Assembly: GCF_037976325.1 (NCBI RefSeq)
Contig: NZ_CP150265.1
Location: forward strand, 510,001-574,000
DNA: 64,000 nucleotides
Direction of reading: 5' to 3'
Origin: Paenibacillus sp. FSL K6-3182
GTDB lineage: Bacteria > Bacillota > Bacilli > Paenibacillales > Paenibacillaceae
The translations under genes were made by a program, and so were the position numbers. Shown here in pieces: positions 33,664-42,552 of this stretch. The notes beneath the pieces were generated by a model. It saw only the letters and a program-made list of their open reading frames with translations. It was not told the DNA's origin and did no database searches. Every line of letters begins with the position of its first letter. Position 1 is the first letter of the stretch.

Positions 33664-35721
33664 TTATTCTCTCCAATCCAATTTGGTTTTTATATATTGT
33701 TCCAGCTTCTTTGAAATAAACAACTTAATGCTTGCCGCATCACCATGCGCTAATAAAGCAAGCAGATCCGGCAGCAGCAGCATTGCGCTAATTTCGCTTA
33801 ACAGCTCAAGGCTATAGGAATCAAGCTTGAGAGGGCCGAGCATCATCAACAGGTGCTTGGCCTGCGCATCTTCATCCTCGCCCAGCTGCAATGTTCGATC
33901 ATAACGATATAAAGCAAGCAGCGGCTCTTTAATCCATTCACTGCGTGTATGAAGCAGGGCAAGCTCGGTATCTGGTATGACCAGGCTTCCCTGCAGCTCT
34001 CTTGCGAGCAGCTGATCGGCTATATTTTCGCGATTTGCATCGATATATGGCTTTCCAATTAAGGAAAGCATGTTCGGCAGCTGGTGATCCAATCGATTTT
34101 GATCTGGCAACAGCGTAAGATCATGCACATGGAAGCCGTCAAGCAGCTGAAGAACGATGCCGGAATACAGCTGAAGCTGCAGCAAACGATCCAGAGGAGA
34201 CTGGCCTGCCGTATCTTCGTTTGCTGATAGGGAGGGTGTCGCCTTCTTTAAGGTTGTGCCCTCTATATAGCTGCGAAGCTTATTGGTTTCTTCGGGCGTG
34301 AGCAGGGGACTCAGCTTAATATAGCGGTCGGGCTCTAACGGCAAATCAACTGTTGAAATGATCAAATCATAGCGGCTCGGCGGAAGCCTTGTCGCTTCAT
34401 ACCATGAATAATGACCGATCAGGTCGATTTGCGGCAGTACGTTAGCAATTTTGACAGCTAAAAGCTTGGATGAACCGATGCCGCTCGTGCAAACGAGAAC
34501 AGCTCTTATTTTTCTTGGAAAAGGCTTTAACCGCTCAAGGGAAGCACCAAAATGCATAACGATATAACCGATCTCCTCGTCAGGCACTTGTAGAAGCGGA
34601 TAAACCTGTTGTACAGCGCTTTGAACAATGGAAAACAATATAGCGTAATCTTTTTTGATCGGCACTAACATCGGATTGCGGATAGCGATGCCATCCTTAA
34701 TGCGCTGAAAGGCTGGTTTTATATGCTGAATAAGTCCTTCTTCCAGCGACCGATCCTCCATGAGCGACATGTTTAGCTGATCCTCTACATAAAGGATGAG
34801 CAGCCTGACGCCTTCAATGGTCGGCATATCTTCATGATGAATCAACAGGCCGTTATCTAGAAAAGCTTCGCTATTTAGCAGTTGTGAAAGATACGTTTTT
34901 TCTTCTATTGGGAGCTGTAGATTGAGCACACCCAGCAAGCTTCGCAGCAATGGAATGATTTCATCAGAATGACGATATTCGCTTGCTGTGACAAAGCAGT
35001 TGTTCGCTATTCGGGTTAACGCAACCGACAGCTTAATAAGCAATCTTGTATAGTTAGATTCGGACAACGTGTGTGGCCATTCGTCATTTAGTTCCCATAG
35101 CGCATGCTCGAGCCGCTTAAAGTTTTCTTTGCCGATCATGTCGAGCAGCTGAGCTGTAATCGGGTTTGAGACTGTAAGGTTCTTGAATTGACCGAATAGA
35201 TCGGAATCGTCGAGATGATTTATGGCAAGCAAACTAATGGAATGACGCTTATCTTCTTCAGATCCAATAATTTCAACGCCATACCCTCTTCTGCGAACAA
35301 GGGTCATCCCGTGTTTATTGATCAATTCCTCCAGCTCATCGAGATCATGGCTGATGGTCGGCATCGTTACGCGCAGCTCATGCGCGAGTGCAAACAGCTT
35401 TATCGGCTCGTCATGCTCAAGCAACCTGCAGAGAATAACGATTTTTCGTTCTTCAGCCGAATATTCAAAGTAATCAGACGGCTCAAACGATTGTTTGAAT
35501 CGCTCAAGAGTATCGGTGTCTGCTTCTACTTGAATACCAAGCCCTGCTATTTTGTGAAGAACAATGCCGTTTGCGGCAAGTAACGATTCGATATCGACAA
35601 GCTCGCGATGGATCGTCCTTGTGCTCGTACCGACAATGGACGCGATATCGGCTGCGGTAATTTCTTGTTTTTGACTCAGCAGCAGTTCGATAATTCGACG
35701 TTGCCTAGTTGAGGCTTTGAT
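33664..35721 (-). CDS. mtlR: MtlR-type PTS-regulated transcriptional activator with ATC start
   Basis: Read from an ATC codon at 35721, this is a 685-residue activator with the full MtlR order: a first HTH (about 5-55, TRQRRIIELLLSQKQEITAADIAS... TRTIHREL), a second HTH (about 95-150), two PRD domains, an EIIB-like domain with the Cys motif VCTSGIGSSKL and a C-terminal EIIA-like domain. The first conventional codon in frame (TTG at 35424) would remove 99 residues, including all of the first HTH. ATC has a consensus AGGAGG 7 bp upstream, and an in-frame TAG lies two codons before it. It follows mtlA by 67 bp and an intercistronic hairpin. Confidence 0.8.
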   Translation of the reverse strand: MKASTRQRRIIELLLSQKQEITAADIASIVGTSTRTIHRELVDIESLLAANGIVLHKIAGLGIQVEADTDTLERFKQSFEPSDYFEYSAEERKIVILCRLLEHDEPIKLFALAHELRVTMPTISHDLDELEELINKHGMTLVRRRGYGVEIIGSEEDKRHSISLLAINHLDDSDLFGQFKNLTVSNPITAQLLDMIGKENFKRLEHALWELNDEWPHTLSESNYTRLLIKLSVALTRIANNCFVTASEYRHSDEIIPLLRSLLGVLNLQLPIEEKTYLSQLLNSEAFLDNGLLIHHEDMPTIEGVRLLILYVEDQLNMSLMEDRSLEEGLIQHIKPAFQRIKDGIAIRNPMLVPIKKDYAILFSIVQSAVQQVYPLLQVPDEEIGYIVMHFGASLERLKPFPRKIRAVLVCTSGIGSSKLLAVKIANVLPQIDLIGHYSWYEATRLPPSRYDLIISTVDLPLEPDRYIKLSPLLTPEETNKLRSYIEGTTLKKATPSLSANEDTAGQSPLDRLLQLQLYSGIVLQLLDGFHVHDLTLLPDQNRLDHQLPNMLSLIGKPYIDANRENIADQLLARELQGSLVIPDTELALLHTRSEWIKEPLLALYRYDRTLQLGEDEDAQAKHLLMMLGPLKLDSYSLELLSEISAMLLLPDLLALLAHGDAASIKLFISKKLEQYIKTKLDWRE

Positions 35722-35749
35722 AGGCTATCCTCCTTAGCAGAAGAATGGA

Positions 35750-35781
35750 CTTAACGCCGACAGTAAACTGTCAGCGTTAAG
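35750..35781 (-). promoter_or_regulatory. Intercistronic hairpin between mtlA and mtlR
   Basis: Arms CTTAACGCcGACAG / CTGTCaGCGTTAAG with loop TAAA and one mismatch, starting 8 bp past the mtlA stop. No U-run follows on the minus strand, so it more likely limits or stabilises the mRNA than fully terminates it. Confidence 0.65.
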
Positions 35782-35788
35782 TATGAAT

Positions 35789-37225
35789 TCATGAACTTAG
35801 TCTTTGTACGAGCAAGTCATACTCTGGACTTTTAAGGAAATTATCAATGGAAATATGCTCTGCGTTAGGCGCCTTTAGGCGTGCGCGGTCAGTCAATGTT
35901 TTATGGGTGATAACGATGTCGGCATCGCCTGGAATATCGTTGATCGCCGTGTTGATAACAGTAATCGGCAGCTCAGCTGCATTTATTTTTTTGCGCAATA
36001 TGGAAGCGCCCATCGCGCTTGAGCCCATACCCGCATCGCAAGAAAATACAATTTTGTTCACTTGCTCTTTCGTTAGCTTTACTTGTTCTGCGGAAGGAGA
36101 AGCGGCATTGCCTTTGGACTCAGCTTTCATTTGCTGAACTTTTTGTGCGGCGAGCTCAAGCTCGTTGTCGTTATCTCCTGCCTGCTTGCTTGTTTTAAGA
36201 AGAACAGCAGACACAAGGAATGAAACGATTGTTGCGACGACTACACCGCTTAGCATTGCTAGTAGTCCGCCTTTTGGCGTCATGGTGATATAGGCGATAA
36301 TGCTGCCCGGTGATGGCGCGGCAACAAGACCAGCTCCGAAGATGGAGAAGGTGAATGTACCGGCGACACCCCCAGCGATAGCTGCGATAATCAAACGCGG
36401 ATTCATTAGAATATACGGGAAGTAAATCTCGTGAATACCGCCGAAGAAATGAATGACAACAGCGCCTGGCGCCGATTGCTTAACCATTCCTTTTCCGAAT
36501 ACCCAATAAGCAAGCAGAATGCCAAGACCAGGTCCTGGGTTGGATTCCAGCATGTAAATGATGGATTTGCCGGCTTGTGATGCTTGATCCAGCGCGAGCG
36601 GACCTAGTATGCCGTGGTTAATCGCGTTGTTGAGAAACAGTACTTTAGCTGGCTCGATCAAAATGTTCGCAAGCGGCAGGAAACCTGTGTTGATCAGCCA
36701 CTCTACACCTGAAGCAAGTACTTTGCTTAATGCGGCTACGACAGGTCCGATTCCTTTGAAGGCAATCAGTGCAAGACCGCCGCCAATAATGCCGGACGAG
36801 AAATTGTTGATGAGCATTTCAAAGCCCGAAGGAATCTTTCCTTCAATAGATTGATCGAATTTCTTCAGCACCCATGCGGCTAGCGGGCCAACGATCATGG
36901 CTCCGAGGAACATTGGAATGTCCGCCCCTGCAATAACGCCGAGTGTGACGATTGCGCCGACTACGCCTCCGCGTACGCCGTGAATCATTTGACCACCGGT
37001 ATAGCCGATGAGTATAGGGAGCAAGTAGGTAATCATCGGTCCAACAAGTGTTGCTAGGCTTTCGTTCGGAAACCAGCCTGTTGGAATAAATAGTGCCGTA
37101 ATGAGTCCCCATGCAATAAAAGCGCCAATATTCGGCATGACCATGCCGCTTAGGAAACGACCAAATCGTTGTACGGAAACTTTAACTCCACCGGATACCG
37201 GTTGCTCGGATGTCAGTTTACTCAT
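35789..37225 (-). CDS. mtlA: PTS mannitol EIICB transporter
   Basis: A 478-residue permease. The EIIC domain has about 8 membrane segments (MVMPNIGAFIAWGLITALF, GGQMIHGVRGG, NPGPGLGILLAYW, HFFGGIHEIYFPYI). A linker follows at about 345-385, then an EIIB domain with phospho-Cys in FSCDAGMGSSAMGA. No EIIA is fused; it is supplied by MtlF. It brings mannitol in as mannitol-1-phosphate. It is the first gene of the operon, with a cre-like site near its promoter. Confidence 0.95.
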   Translation of the reverse strand: MSKLTSEQPVSGGVKVSVQRFGRFLSGMVMPNIGAFIAWGLITALFIPTGWFPNESLATLVGPMITYLLPILIGYTGGQMIHGVRGGVVGAIVTLGVIAGADIPMFLGAMIVGPLAAWVLKKFDQSIEGKIPSGFEMLINNFSSGIIGGGLALIAFKGIGPVVAALSKVLASGVEWLINTGFLPLANILIEPAKVLFLNNAINHGILGPLALDQASQAGKSIIYMLESNPGPGLGILLAYWVFGKGMVKQSAPGAVVIHFFGGIHEIYFPYILMNPRLIIAAIAGGVAGTFTFSIFGAGLVAAPSPGSIIAYITMTPKGGLLAMLSGVVVATIVSFLVSAVLLKTSKQAGDNDNELELAAQKVQQMKAESKGNAASPSAEQVKLTKEQVNKIVFSCDAGMGSSAMGASILRKKINAAELPITVINTAINDIPGDADIVITHKTLTDRARLKAPNAEHISIDNFLKSPEYDLLVQRLSS

Positions 37226-37280
37226 GCTTAAACCTCCAATTTATAATAATGTTCACTAACTGAACCTGAATTAATCGTAA

Positions 37281-37296
37281 TGTATAGCGCTTTCAT
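37281..37296 (-). promoter_or_regulatory. cre-like CcpA site at the mtlA promoter
   Basis: On the minus strand ATGAAAGCGCTATACA matches the catabolite-response consensus WTGAAARCGYTTW with one mismatch and overlaps a possible -10 TATACA. A second palindrome TTCAATGAATTGAA lies beside it (37298-37311) and could be the MtlR site. Confidence 0.6.
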
Positions 37297-37359
37297 ATTC
37301 AATGAATTGAAAAACAGGTTGCGTCATGAGCATTGTTGACATCATTTTTCCTTTTAGTA

Positions 37360-37387
37360 TTGCTGATTTTCGGGGATGCTGTATAAT
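37360..37387 (+). promoter_or_regulatory. Promoter of potABCD
   Basis: -35 TTGCTG (37360-37365), 16-bp spacer and perfect -10 TATAAT (37382-37387), 39 bp before the potA ATG. Confidence 0.65.
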
Positions 37388-37426
37388 CACTATTGTTTCT
37401 TCTAAAACTGCAAAGGGGAATGCGAT

Positions 37427-38536
37427 ATGCAAGACCAAACGATTATTCGTTTTGAACATGTGACGAAACAATATGCTCATAATGCTGCTGCTGTCCTCAA
37501 AGATGTCAGCTTTACAATAGAGCGAGGCAAATTTTATACGCTGCTTGGTCCGTCCGGCTGCGGCAAGACGACGGTGCTCCGGCTAATAGCTGGCTTCACT
37601 GAGCCCTCAGAGGGTCAAATCTATTTCCATAATAAAGTGATAAACCGGGTTCCTGCGAATGAACGTCAAGTGAATACGGTTTTCCAGGATTACGCTCTTT
37701 TTCCTCATCTTAATGTGTTCGAGAATGTTGCCTTTGGCCTGCGAATCAAGAAGATGAAAAATGCGGACGTGACGAATAAAGTGAAGGATGCGCTTCGTTT
37801 CGTCAACTTGGACGGTTACGAATCACGGGAGATTTCGGAGATGTCCGGCGGTCAGCGGCAGCGTGTTGCCATTGCGCGGGCAATCGTGAACGAACCGGAA
37901 ATTATTTTGCTGGACGAGCCGTTATCCGCACTTGACCTTAAACTTCGTACGGAAATGCAGTACGAGCTGCGCGAGCTGCAGCGCCGACTTGGCATCACAT
38001 TTATATTTGTTACGCATGACCAAGAGGAAGCGCTCGCGATGTCTGATGAAATATTTGTTATTAATGAAGGAAAAATTCAACAAAGCGGAACGCCAACAGA
38101 TATTTACGATGAGCCGATCAATCGCTTTGTTGCGGATTTTATTGGTGAATCCAATATTGTGCCCGGCCGAATGGCACGCGACTTCGAGGTGGAGTTCGCT
38201 GGTCGTTCATTTGAATGCGTCGATCAAGGGCTCACGCCAAATGAGGCTGTTGATATTGTAATCAGGCCAGAGGATTTGGAAATAACTTCTTCAGAGAACG
38301 GTAAGCTGCAAGTACGAGTAGATTCACAATTGTTCCGCGGCGTACATTACGAGATTTGCTGTTACGATGAATCAGGAAATGAGTGGCTTGTCCATTCCAC
38401 TCGCAAAGCTACAGTAGGGGAGCAGATCGGATTAACCTTTGACCCAGAAGCCATCCATGTTATGAGACTAGGTGAAACGGAAGAAGAATTCGATAAGCGT
38501 CTTGAAGCATACAGCGAGGCCGCAGATGTCGAATAA
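37427..38536 (+). CDS. potA: Spermidine/putrescine ABC transporter ATPase
   Basis: A 369-residue ATPase of the PotA type. Walker [11 protein letters not shown]-loop [10 protein letters not shown], signature [14 protein letters not shown] and Walker B IILLDEP are followed by a C-terminal TOBE-like regulatory domain (about 240-369). ATG with AAAGGGG upstream. It begins a tightly packed operon and overlaps potB by 11 bp. Confidence 0.93.
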   Translation: MQDQTIIRFEHVTKQYAHNAAAVLKDVSFTIERGKFYTLLGPSGCGKTTVLRLIAGFTEPSEGQIYFHNKVINRVPANERQVNTVFQDYALFPHLNVFENVAFGLRIKKMKNADVTNKVKDALRFVNLDGYESREISEMSGGQRQRVAIARAIVNEPEIILLDEPLSALDLKLRTEMQYELRELQRRLGITFIFVTHDQEEALAMSDEIFVINEGKIQQSGTPTDIYDEPINRFVADFIGESNIVPGRMARDFEVEFAGRSFECVDQGLTPNEAVDIVIRPEDLEITSSENGKLQVRVDSQLFRGVHYEICCYDESGNEWLVHSTRKATVGEQIGLTFDPEAIHVMRLGETEEEFDKRLEAYSEAADVE

Positions 38537-39344
38537 ATCACGTAGTTTTTATCTCATACCGTATATGGCTTGGATTGTGTTATTTGTTATAGCGCCGATC
38601 GTGTTAATTGCCTATTACTCCTTCTTTGATGTAGAGGGCAACTTCACACTGGACAATTATGTGAAGTTCTTTACGCCGGTTTACATGAAAATGACGCTTA
38701 GCTCCTTCTGGTATGCGTTTCTTATAACCGCAATATCATTGCTTGTCGCGTATCCGGCTGCTTATTTATTGACAAAAACTAAGCATAAACAGCTCTGGCT
38801 GCTGCTTATTATACTGCCTAGCTGGATCAATTTGCTGCTAAAGGCTTATGCGTTTATTGGCTTGTTCGGTACATACGGCTTTGCAAATTCCGTACTGGAA
38901 GCGATCGGCATTCCGAAACAGCAAATTTTGTTTACGGACTTTAGCTTTATCTTTGTATCTGTTTATATCTTTATTCCTTTTATGATTTTGCCGATCTTCA
39001 ATGCATTGGAGGAAATGAACCCGACGCTTGTGTATGCGGCGCGTGATCTTGGCGCATCCGCATGGACGACGTTCCGGCGTGTTATTTTTCCGCTAACGAT
39101 CAGTGGAGTGAAGTCCGGCTGTATGGCTGTATTTATTCCTGCATTATCTTTGTTCATGATTACGAGGCTTATTGCCGGCAATCGGGTTATTACGCTAGGT
39201 ACAGCAATCGAGCAGCATTTTCTCGTGACGCAGGACTGGGGTATGGGTTCGACGATTGCTGTGTTCTTGATTCTAGCAATGGCGGCGATGATGCTGTTAA
39301 CTGGCAATCGAAAGCGAGGTGCGGCAGATGCGCGGAAAAAATAA
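38526..39344 (+). CDS. potB: Spermidine/putrescine ABC transporter permease 1
   Basis: A 272-residue permease with six predicted membrane helices and the EAA motif [24 protein letters not shown]. The ATG at 38526 ([13 protein letters not shown]) has GCGAGG upstream and matches the family start; the longer frame lies inside potA. It overlaps potC by 17 bp. Confidence 0.92.
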   Translation: MSNKSRSFYLIPYMAWIVLFVIAPIVLIAYYSFFDVEGNFTLDNYVKFFTPVYMKMTLSSFWYAFLITAISLLVAYPAAYLLTKTKHKQLWLLLIILPSWINLLLKAYAFIGLFGTYGFANSVLEAIGIPKQQILFTDFSFIFVSVYIFIPFMILPIFNALEEMNPTLVYAARDLGASAWTTFRRVIFPLTISGVKSGCMAVFIPALSLFMITRLIAGNRVITLGTAIEQHFLVTQDWGMGSTIAVFLILAMAAMMLLTGNRKRGAADARKK

Positions 39345-40128
39345 ATGGTCGAACATCTATCTCGTACTCGTGTTTGCAGTACTCTATGCGCCTATTTTCT
39401 ATTTAATGTTTTATTCGTTCAATAGCGGCGGCTCGATGCGTAATTTCGAGAGCTTCACGCTTGATTATTACAAAGAGGTTTTCGCGGATACGCGTTTGCT
39501 CATCATTGTCCTGAACACGTTCGTTATTGCGCTGCTGTCCGCTGCAATTTCGACGATTCTTGGTGTTATTGGTGCGATAGCTATTCATCACATTCGCAGC
39601 AATCGACCGAAACAATCGCTTTTGACGCTCAATAATGTATTGATCGTAAGTCCCGATGTTATTATCGGTGCGTCCTTTCTGATCCTATTTACGATGATTG
39701 GAATCAAGCTGGGCTTTGTGTCCGTCTTGCTGTCGCATATTGCGTTCAGTGTACCGATTGTCGTTATTATGGTGCTGCCGAAGCTGCAGGAAATGAGCTC
39801 AACGTTGATTGATGCGGCGCATGATCTTGGTGCCAGCTCGTGGCAGGTGCTGACGCGCGTCGTGCTTCCATTCATCAGACCGGGCATATTCGCAGGGTTC
39901 TTCATGGCGCTGACGTATTCGCTAGATGACTTTGCGGTAACGTTTTTTGTAACCGGCAACGGCTTCTCGACGCTGTCTGTTGAGATCTACTCACGGGCGC
40001 GCCAAGGTGTGTCGCTATCGATCAATGCGTTGTCTACACTTATTTTCTTATTTACGATCATTCTGGTCGTTGGTTATTACTTCATTAATCAACGAAATAT
40101 GAAGCCGTCAAGCAAGGAGGGGCACTAA
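39328..40128 (+). CDS. potC: Spermidine/putrescine ABC transporter permease 2
   Basis: A 266-residue permease with six predicted membrane helices and the EAA motif AAHDLGASSWQVLTRVVLPFIRPG. The ATG at 39328 has GCGAGG upstream. Its TAA shares a base with the potD ATG (TAATG). Confidence 0.92.
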   Translation: MRGKNKWSNIYLVLVFAVLYAPIFYLMFYSFNSGGSMRNFESFTLDYYKEVFADTRLLIIVLNTFVIALLSAAISTILGVIGAIAIHHIRSNRPKQSLLTLNNVLIVSPDVIIGASFLILFTMIGIKLGFVSVLLSHIAFSVPIVVIMVLPKLQEMSSTLIDAAHDLGASSWQVLTRVVLPFIRPGIFAGFFMALTYSLDDFAVTFFVTGNGFSTLSVEIYSRARQGVSLSINALSTLIFLFTIILVVGYYFINQRNMKPSSKEGH

Positions 40129-41201
40129 TGACACAGCTGGTGCGTATGTTCGTTATCGTGTTTGTTGTTTCATTTGGCCTCATCTACCTGACTTCGTATT
40201 TGAATGATAGTGAAGGCTACAGCGGAAGCAATACACTGACGATTTACAACTGGGGCGATTATGTTGATCCCGAGCTGCTTGACCGCTTTGAAGATGAGAC
40301 AGGCATTAAGGTCATTTACCAAACCTTCGATTCGAATGAAGCGATGATGACTAAGATTGGACAAGGCGGTACGACGTTTGATGTGAGCATTCCCTCTGAG
40401 TATGCGATTAGCAAGATGAAAGAGGATGGTTTGCTCTTAAAACTCGATCATTCGAAACTTCCAAATTTAAAATATATCGATCCGCGTTTCATGAATTTAT
40501 CATTTGATCAAGGCAACGCGTATTCCATTCCTTATTTTTGGGGGACTGTCGGAATTGTGTTCAATCCAGAGCTAGTCGGGGACCTGACCTTCTCCAGTTG
40601 GAATGATCTATGGGATAAAAGTCTGCGCAACCAGATCCTGCTGCTGGACGGTGCTCGCGAGGTTATGGGCATGGGGCTTAACTCTTTAGGTTATTCGCTG
40701 AATGATACGGAAGAGGTTCATTTGCAGGAGGCGAAAGCGAAGCTGCTCCAAATGACGCCTAACGTGAAGGCGATCGTCGGTGACGAAATCAAGATGCTGC
40801 TTGCAAATGAAGAAGCGGCAGTCGGTCTTGTTTGGTCGGGTGATGCATCGGAAATTATGGATGAGAACGATAAGCTTGATTATATCGTGCCAGAGGAAGG
40901 CTCAAATCTTTGGTTTGATAATATGGTTATTCCGAAGACGGCCAAAAATATCGAAGGTGCGCATCAATTTATCAACTTCATGCTGGACCCTGAAGTGGCT
41001 GCTCAGAACGCGGAATATGTTGGTTACTCGACTCCGAATGAAGCGGCGCTGGCGCTGCTGCCTGAGGAGATTGCGACCGATGAGCGTTTTTACCCGGATG
41101 AAGAGCTGACCGAAAGGCTTGAGGTTTACGACAACCTCGGCAAAAGAATGCTGGCTCACTATAACGAGTTGTTCCTCGAGTTTAAAATGCATAAGAAATA
41201 A
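40128..41201 (+). CDS. potD: Polyamine-binding protein PotD, membrane-anchored
   Basis: A 357-residue extracellular solute-binding protein for spermidine/putrescine. LTIYNWGDYVDPELLDRFE is the family opening, and the polyamine pocket is lined by SIPYFWGTVGI and VWSGDA. It has an uncleaved-looking N-terminal helix (about 6-24) with no lipobox Cys, so it is probably held by a signal anchor instead of a lipid. It is translationally coupled to potC. Confidence 0.92.
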   Translation: MTQLVRMFVIVFVVSFGLIYLTSYLNDSEGYSGSNTLTIYNWGDYVDPELLDRFEDETGIKVIYQTFDSNEAMMTKIGQGGTTFDVSIPSEYAISKMKEDGLLLKLDHSKLPNLKYIDPRFMNLSFDQGNAYSIPYFWGTVGIVFNPELVGDLTFSSWNDLWDKSLRNQILLLDGAREVMGMGLNSLGYSLNDTEEVHLQEAKAKLLQMTPNVKAIVGDEIKMLLANEEAAVGLVWSGDASEIMDENDKLDYIVPEEGSNLWFDNMVIPKTAKNIEGAHQFINFMLDPEVAAQNAEYVGYSTPNEAALALLPEEIATDERFYPDEELTERLEVYDNLGKRMLAHYNELFLEFKMHKK

Positions 41202-41296
41202 ACCAAAGAGATAGCATTTTTCTAATGATTCCCATGTTATGCTGGATGAGATATTTCCAGATGAGGCGGCAAATGTGAATAGATGGGGCGGAGAGC

Positions 41297-42226
41297 ATGA
41301 ATAGCAGATGGATGAATTACGGCGGTCTTATACTAATCGCTGTTGTGTGGGGAGCGAACTTCGGCATATCGCGATTAGCTATGGAGTCGTTTAATCCCAT
41401 CGTTTTCTCGTTTTTGAGATTTGGATTGGCTATTCCGTTTTTCTTTCTCATTCTTAAGCTAAAAGAGGGCAGTGTGGGCATCCCGTGGCGAATCGTACCG
41501 AAGCTTGCTCTCATTGGGTTGGTTGGCATTACGCTGCTCGAAATTACGGTGATGTACTCGATTAAATATACGACCTTAGCCAATGCGTCGCTGCTGAACG
41601 TAGCGCCGTGGCCGATCTTCGCTGCATTGTTTGCTCCTTTATTCATGCGCGAAACCATCACGAAGAGACTCATTGTTGGCGGAGCGATATCCATCGTTGG
41701 AGTATGTTTCGTCATACTGGGCGGCGGTGAAAGCTTCAGTCTCTCATCTGATAATATGATCGGCAACTTGATGGCGCTTGGAGTCAGCATTGTCGGTCCG
41801 TTATTTAATCTAAGCTCCATGTCGCTTATGAAGCAATACTCTGCTCTGCGTGTAAGCACATGGACGATAGCATTTGGGTCGTTGTTTATGCTGCCGCTCA
41901 CCTTTGGGGCTTGGGGGCAAACGGACTGGTCGGCTCTTCAGGCGGGGCATTATTTATCCATTGGCTATAATGTATTGATTTGCACCGTTGTCGCTTTTGT
42001 TGTTTGGAATGCATGTATGTTCAAGGTTGGCGCAACGCGCTCTAACTTTTTCCGTTATGCAGTTCCGGCGGCGGCTGTTGTAGCTGGGTATGTGATGTTC
42101 GATGAGAAGATCGCGCTGCTGCAAATGTGCGGCGCGGGCTGTATGGCCGCAGGACTGATATGGATCAGCATTGAGAGCAAACCGCGGAGCAAATCGTCAG
42201 TGAAGACGGTAGAGACGAATGGTTAA
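41297..42226 (+). CDS. EamA-family (DMT) transporter
   Basis: A 309-residue drug/metabolite transporter with ten predicted transmembrane helices in two EamA repeats (NYGGLILIAVVWGANFGISR opens the first). Family members export amino acids, nucleosides or other metabolites; the substrate here is unknown. ATG with GGCGGAG upstream. It lies 95 bp after potD with no clear terminator between, and has its own terminator downstream. Confidence 0.88.
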   Translation: MNSRWMNYGGLILIAVVWGANFGISRLAMESFNPIVFSFLRFGLAIPFFFLILKLKEGSVGIPWRIVPKLALIGLVGITLLEITVMYSIKYTTLANASLLNVAPWPIFAALFAPLFMRETITKRLIVGGAISIVGVCFVILGGGESFSLSSDNMIGNLMALGVSIVGPLFNLSSMSLMKQYSALRVSTWTIAFGSLFMLPLTFGAWGQTDWSALQAGHYLSIGYNVLICTVVAFVVWNACMFKVGATRSNFFRYAVPAAAVVAGYVMFDEKIALLQMCGAGCMAAGLIWISIESKPRSKSSVKTVETNG

Positions 42227-42298
42227 TTTTTGTGATTCATAATTGTGGTTGCTAGTTTATGAGATCGAATTCTAATTGTATAAAAATGTATCATGTGA

Positions 42299-42347
42299 GG
42301 GTTTCGTACTAAGTTAGACTAACTTAGTGCGAAACCCTTTTATTTTT
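42299..42347 (+). terminator. Terminator of the EamA gene
   Basis: Long stem GGGTTTCG.ACTAAGTTAG / CTAACTTAGT.CGAAACCC with one mismatch, followed by TTTTATTTTTT. Confidence 0.9.
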
Positions 42348-42552
42348 TACATAAAAAGGATTATTAAAGAACAGTGTGTGTTATGGTAACTCCCATCATG
42401 TGAAACCTAACATGACAATGGATAAAAATGTAGAATTTTTGCACTAAATAACGAAATTTTTCTTTTAAAATAGTGATGAAAAAGGTAAAATCAAAAAAGC
42501 GGCTAATCCATGGAATGGGAGTCGGACTCTACGAAGAAGGACTGAACTTAAA

